Shown here: positions 4,920-5,466 of the stretch, piece by piece
How positions within the stretch are numbered: the first letter of the stretch is position 1
How the letters are laid out: every line of letters starts with the position of its first letter
Program-made: the position numbers and the translations under genes
DNA from: Methanobacteriota archaeon
GTDB taxonomy: Archaea; Halobacteriota; Methanocellia; Methanocellales; Methanocellaceae
Direction: 5' to 3'
NCBI GenBank assembly: GCA_023436075.1
Contig: JAEZKS010000151.1
Location: forward strand, 1-5,466
DNA: 5,466 nucleotides
Notes under the pieces: model-generated
What the model saw: the letters and a program-made list of their open reading frames with translations, nothing else
Database searches by the model: none
What the model was told of the DNA's origin: nothing

Positions 4920-5466
4920 ATGGACATAAATCGCAGAGCGCTTGAGCAAGTGAAAGCTGCGCTACAGTCTGCCCCGCGGGGCATGACGATCACGGATGTC
5001 GCTGCTCGTCTCGGCGCCAGCAGGAACTCAGTGGCTAAGTACCTTGACATGCTGCTGATTGCCGGGGAGGTCGAGATGAGAACGTTCGGTCGCTCGAAGA
5101 TATTCCGAATATCCGGCAAGGTACCTCTTAAGACTGCATTGAGCCTGTCGTCAGATCTGATTGTCTTTGTGGACGGGGACCTGATGGTCATCGATGCAAA
5201 CGAGCAGTTCCTGCGATTTGCAGGAATGAGGCGCGACCGGGTTGTGGGCTGTCCGCTGGACAAGATTAGTATCAGCCTCCTGAACCACCGGGACGTATTG
5301 CTGAACCTGAAGGATGCATTGAGAGGGACTGAGTACGCCCGGGAGATCAATGTATCGCGGGATGGAGAAGAGTATCATTTCAAGCTCAAGCTCATCCCGG
5401 TGACCAGTGGTGATGCGCTGGGCAGGATCGCGATTACTTACGAGAACATCACGGCACGGAAGCGGG
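4920..5466 (+). CDS. Winged helix-turn-helix and PAS domain sensory regulator, cut by the right window edge
   Basis: The first 182 codons are present. Residues 4-65 form a winged helix-turn-helix: helix 1 RRALEQVKAALQS (5-17), then MTITDVAARLGASRNSVAKYLDML (22-45) as turn and recognition helix, and a wing reading GEVEMRTFGRSKIFRIS (49-65). Residues about 74-178 form a PAS domain, with DLIVFVDGDLMVIDANEQFLRF (79-100), a charged middle part and the closing ITYENITARKR (172-182). The GMT..DVA...G..RNSVAKYLDML..AGEVEMRTFG wording is one I recall from many PAS-containing methanogen proteins; further PAS or output domains may follow outside the window. It probably binds DNA in response to a small-molecule or redox signal; ligand and targets are unknown. 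The ATG at 4920 is the first in frame and sits correctly before helix 1, but no clear ribosome binding site precedes it. It is divergent from mcp and may act on the shared region. A histidine-kinase C-terminus is also possible. Confidence 0.88.
   Translation, partial: MDINRRALEQVKAALQSAPRGMTITDVAARLGASRNSVAKYLDMLLIAGEVEMRTFGRSKIFRISGKVPLKTALSLSSDLIVFVDGDLMVIDANEQFLRFAGMRRDRVVGCPLDKISISLLNHRDVLLNLKDALRGTEYAREINVSRDGEEYHFKLKLIPVTSGDALGRIAITYENITARKR

Noticed and set aside
4886..5378. Minus-strand open frames opposite the HTH-PAS gene
   Set aside because: They are antisense shadows; the plus frame gives a coherent winged-helix plus PAS protein.
1..5466. A novel defence, mobile or other undescribed system
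   Set aside because: All five genes belong to known housekeeping or signalling families. There are no terminal repeats, transposase, integrase, repeat-spacer array or tRNA-like fold.

Overview
The window reads as chromosomal DNA of a euryarchaeal methanogen, most likely of the Methanomicrobia/Methanocella group. This is an inference from four things: moderately GC-rich coding DNA set against very AT-rich gaps, TATA-box-like promoter elements, GAGGTG-type ribosome binding sites, and a winged-helix plus PAS protein of a kind I associate with methanogens. It holds five genes, two of them cut by the window edges. I see no mobile element, RNA gene, CRISPR array or phage gene.

Left part, minus strand: argB (acetylglutamate kinase, 789-1661) is followed after 65 bases by the first 241 codons of a P2-type cation-transporting ATPase that runs off the left edge. 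A gene-free gap of 367 bases (1662-2028) follows. It holds a probable argB promoter, a T-rich stretch that could end transcription, and a strong hairpin just past cheW.

Middle part, minus strand: mcp (2555-4588) and cheW (2029-2526) lie head to tail, 28 bases apart, with a perfect inverted repeat around the mcp stop codon. The receptor has two membrane helices with almost no external loop, then HAMP, two PAS domains and a full methyl-accepting signalling hairpin, so it should sense a signal in the cytoplasm or membrane. CheW would couple it to a CheA kinase encoded elsewhere. The most conserved part of the receptor gene shows an abrupt patchwork of synonymous codon use, which suggests gene conversion between receptor paralogs.

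Right part, plus strand: a 331-base, very AT-rich divergent intergenic region (4589-4919) separates mcp from a gene encoding a winged HTH plus PAS regulator, which is cut by the right edge. The region carries matching GATATATA boxes in both directions, several small palindromes and five TTGAAA/TTTCAA motifs. A DNA-binding sensor divergent from a chemoreceptor operon is a reasonable candidate for controlling it, but nothing here proves that.

I do not find a clearly undescribed system. The gene families are all known; the points worth a second look are the codon mosaic, the hairpins and the divergent control region.
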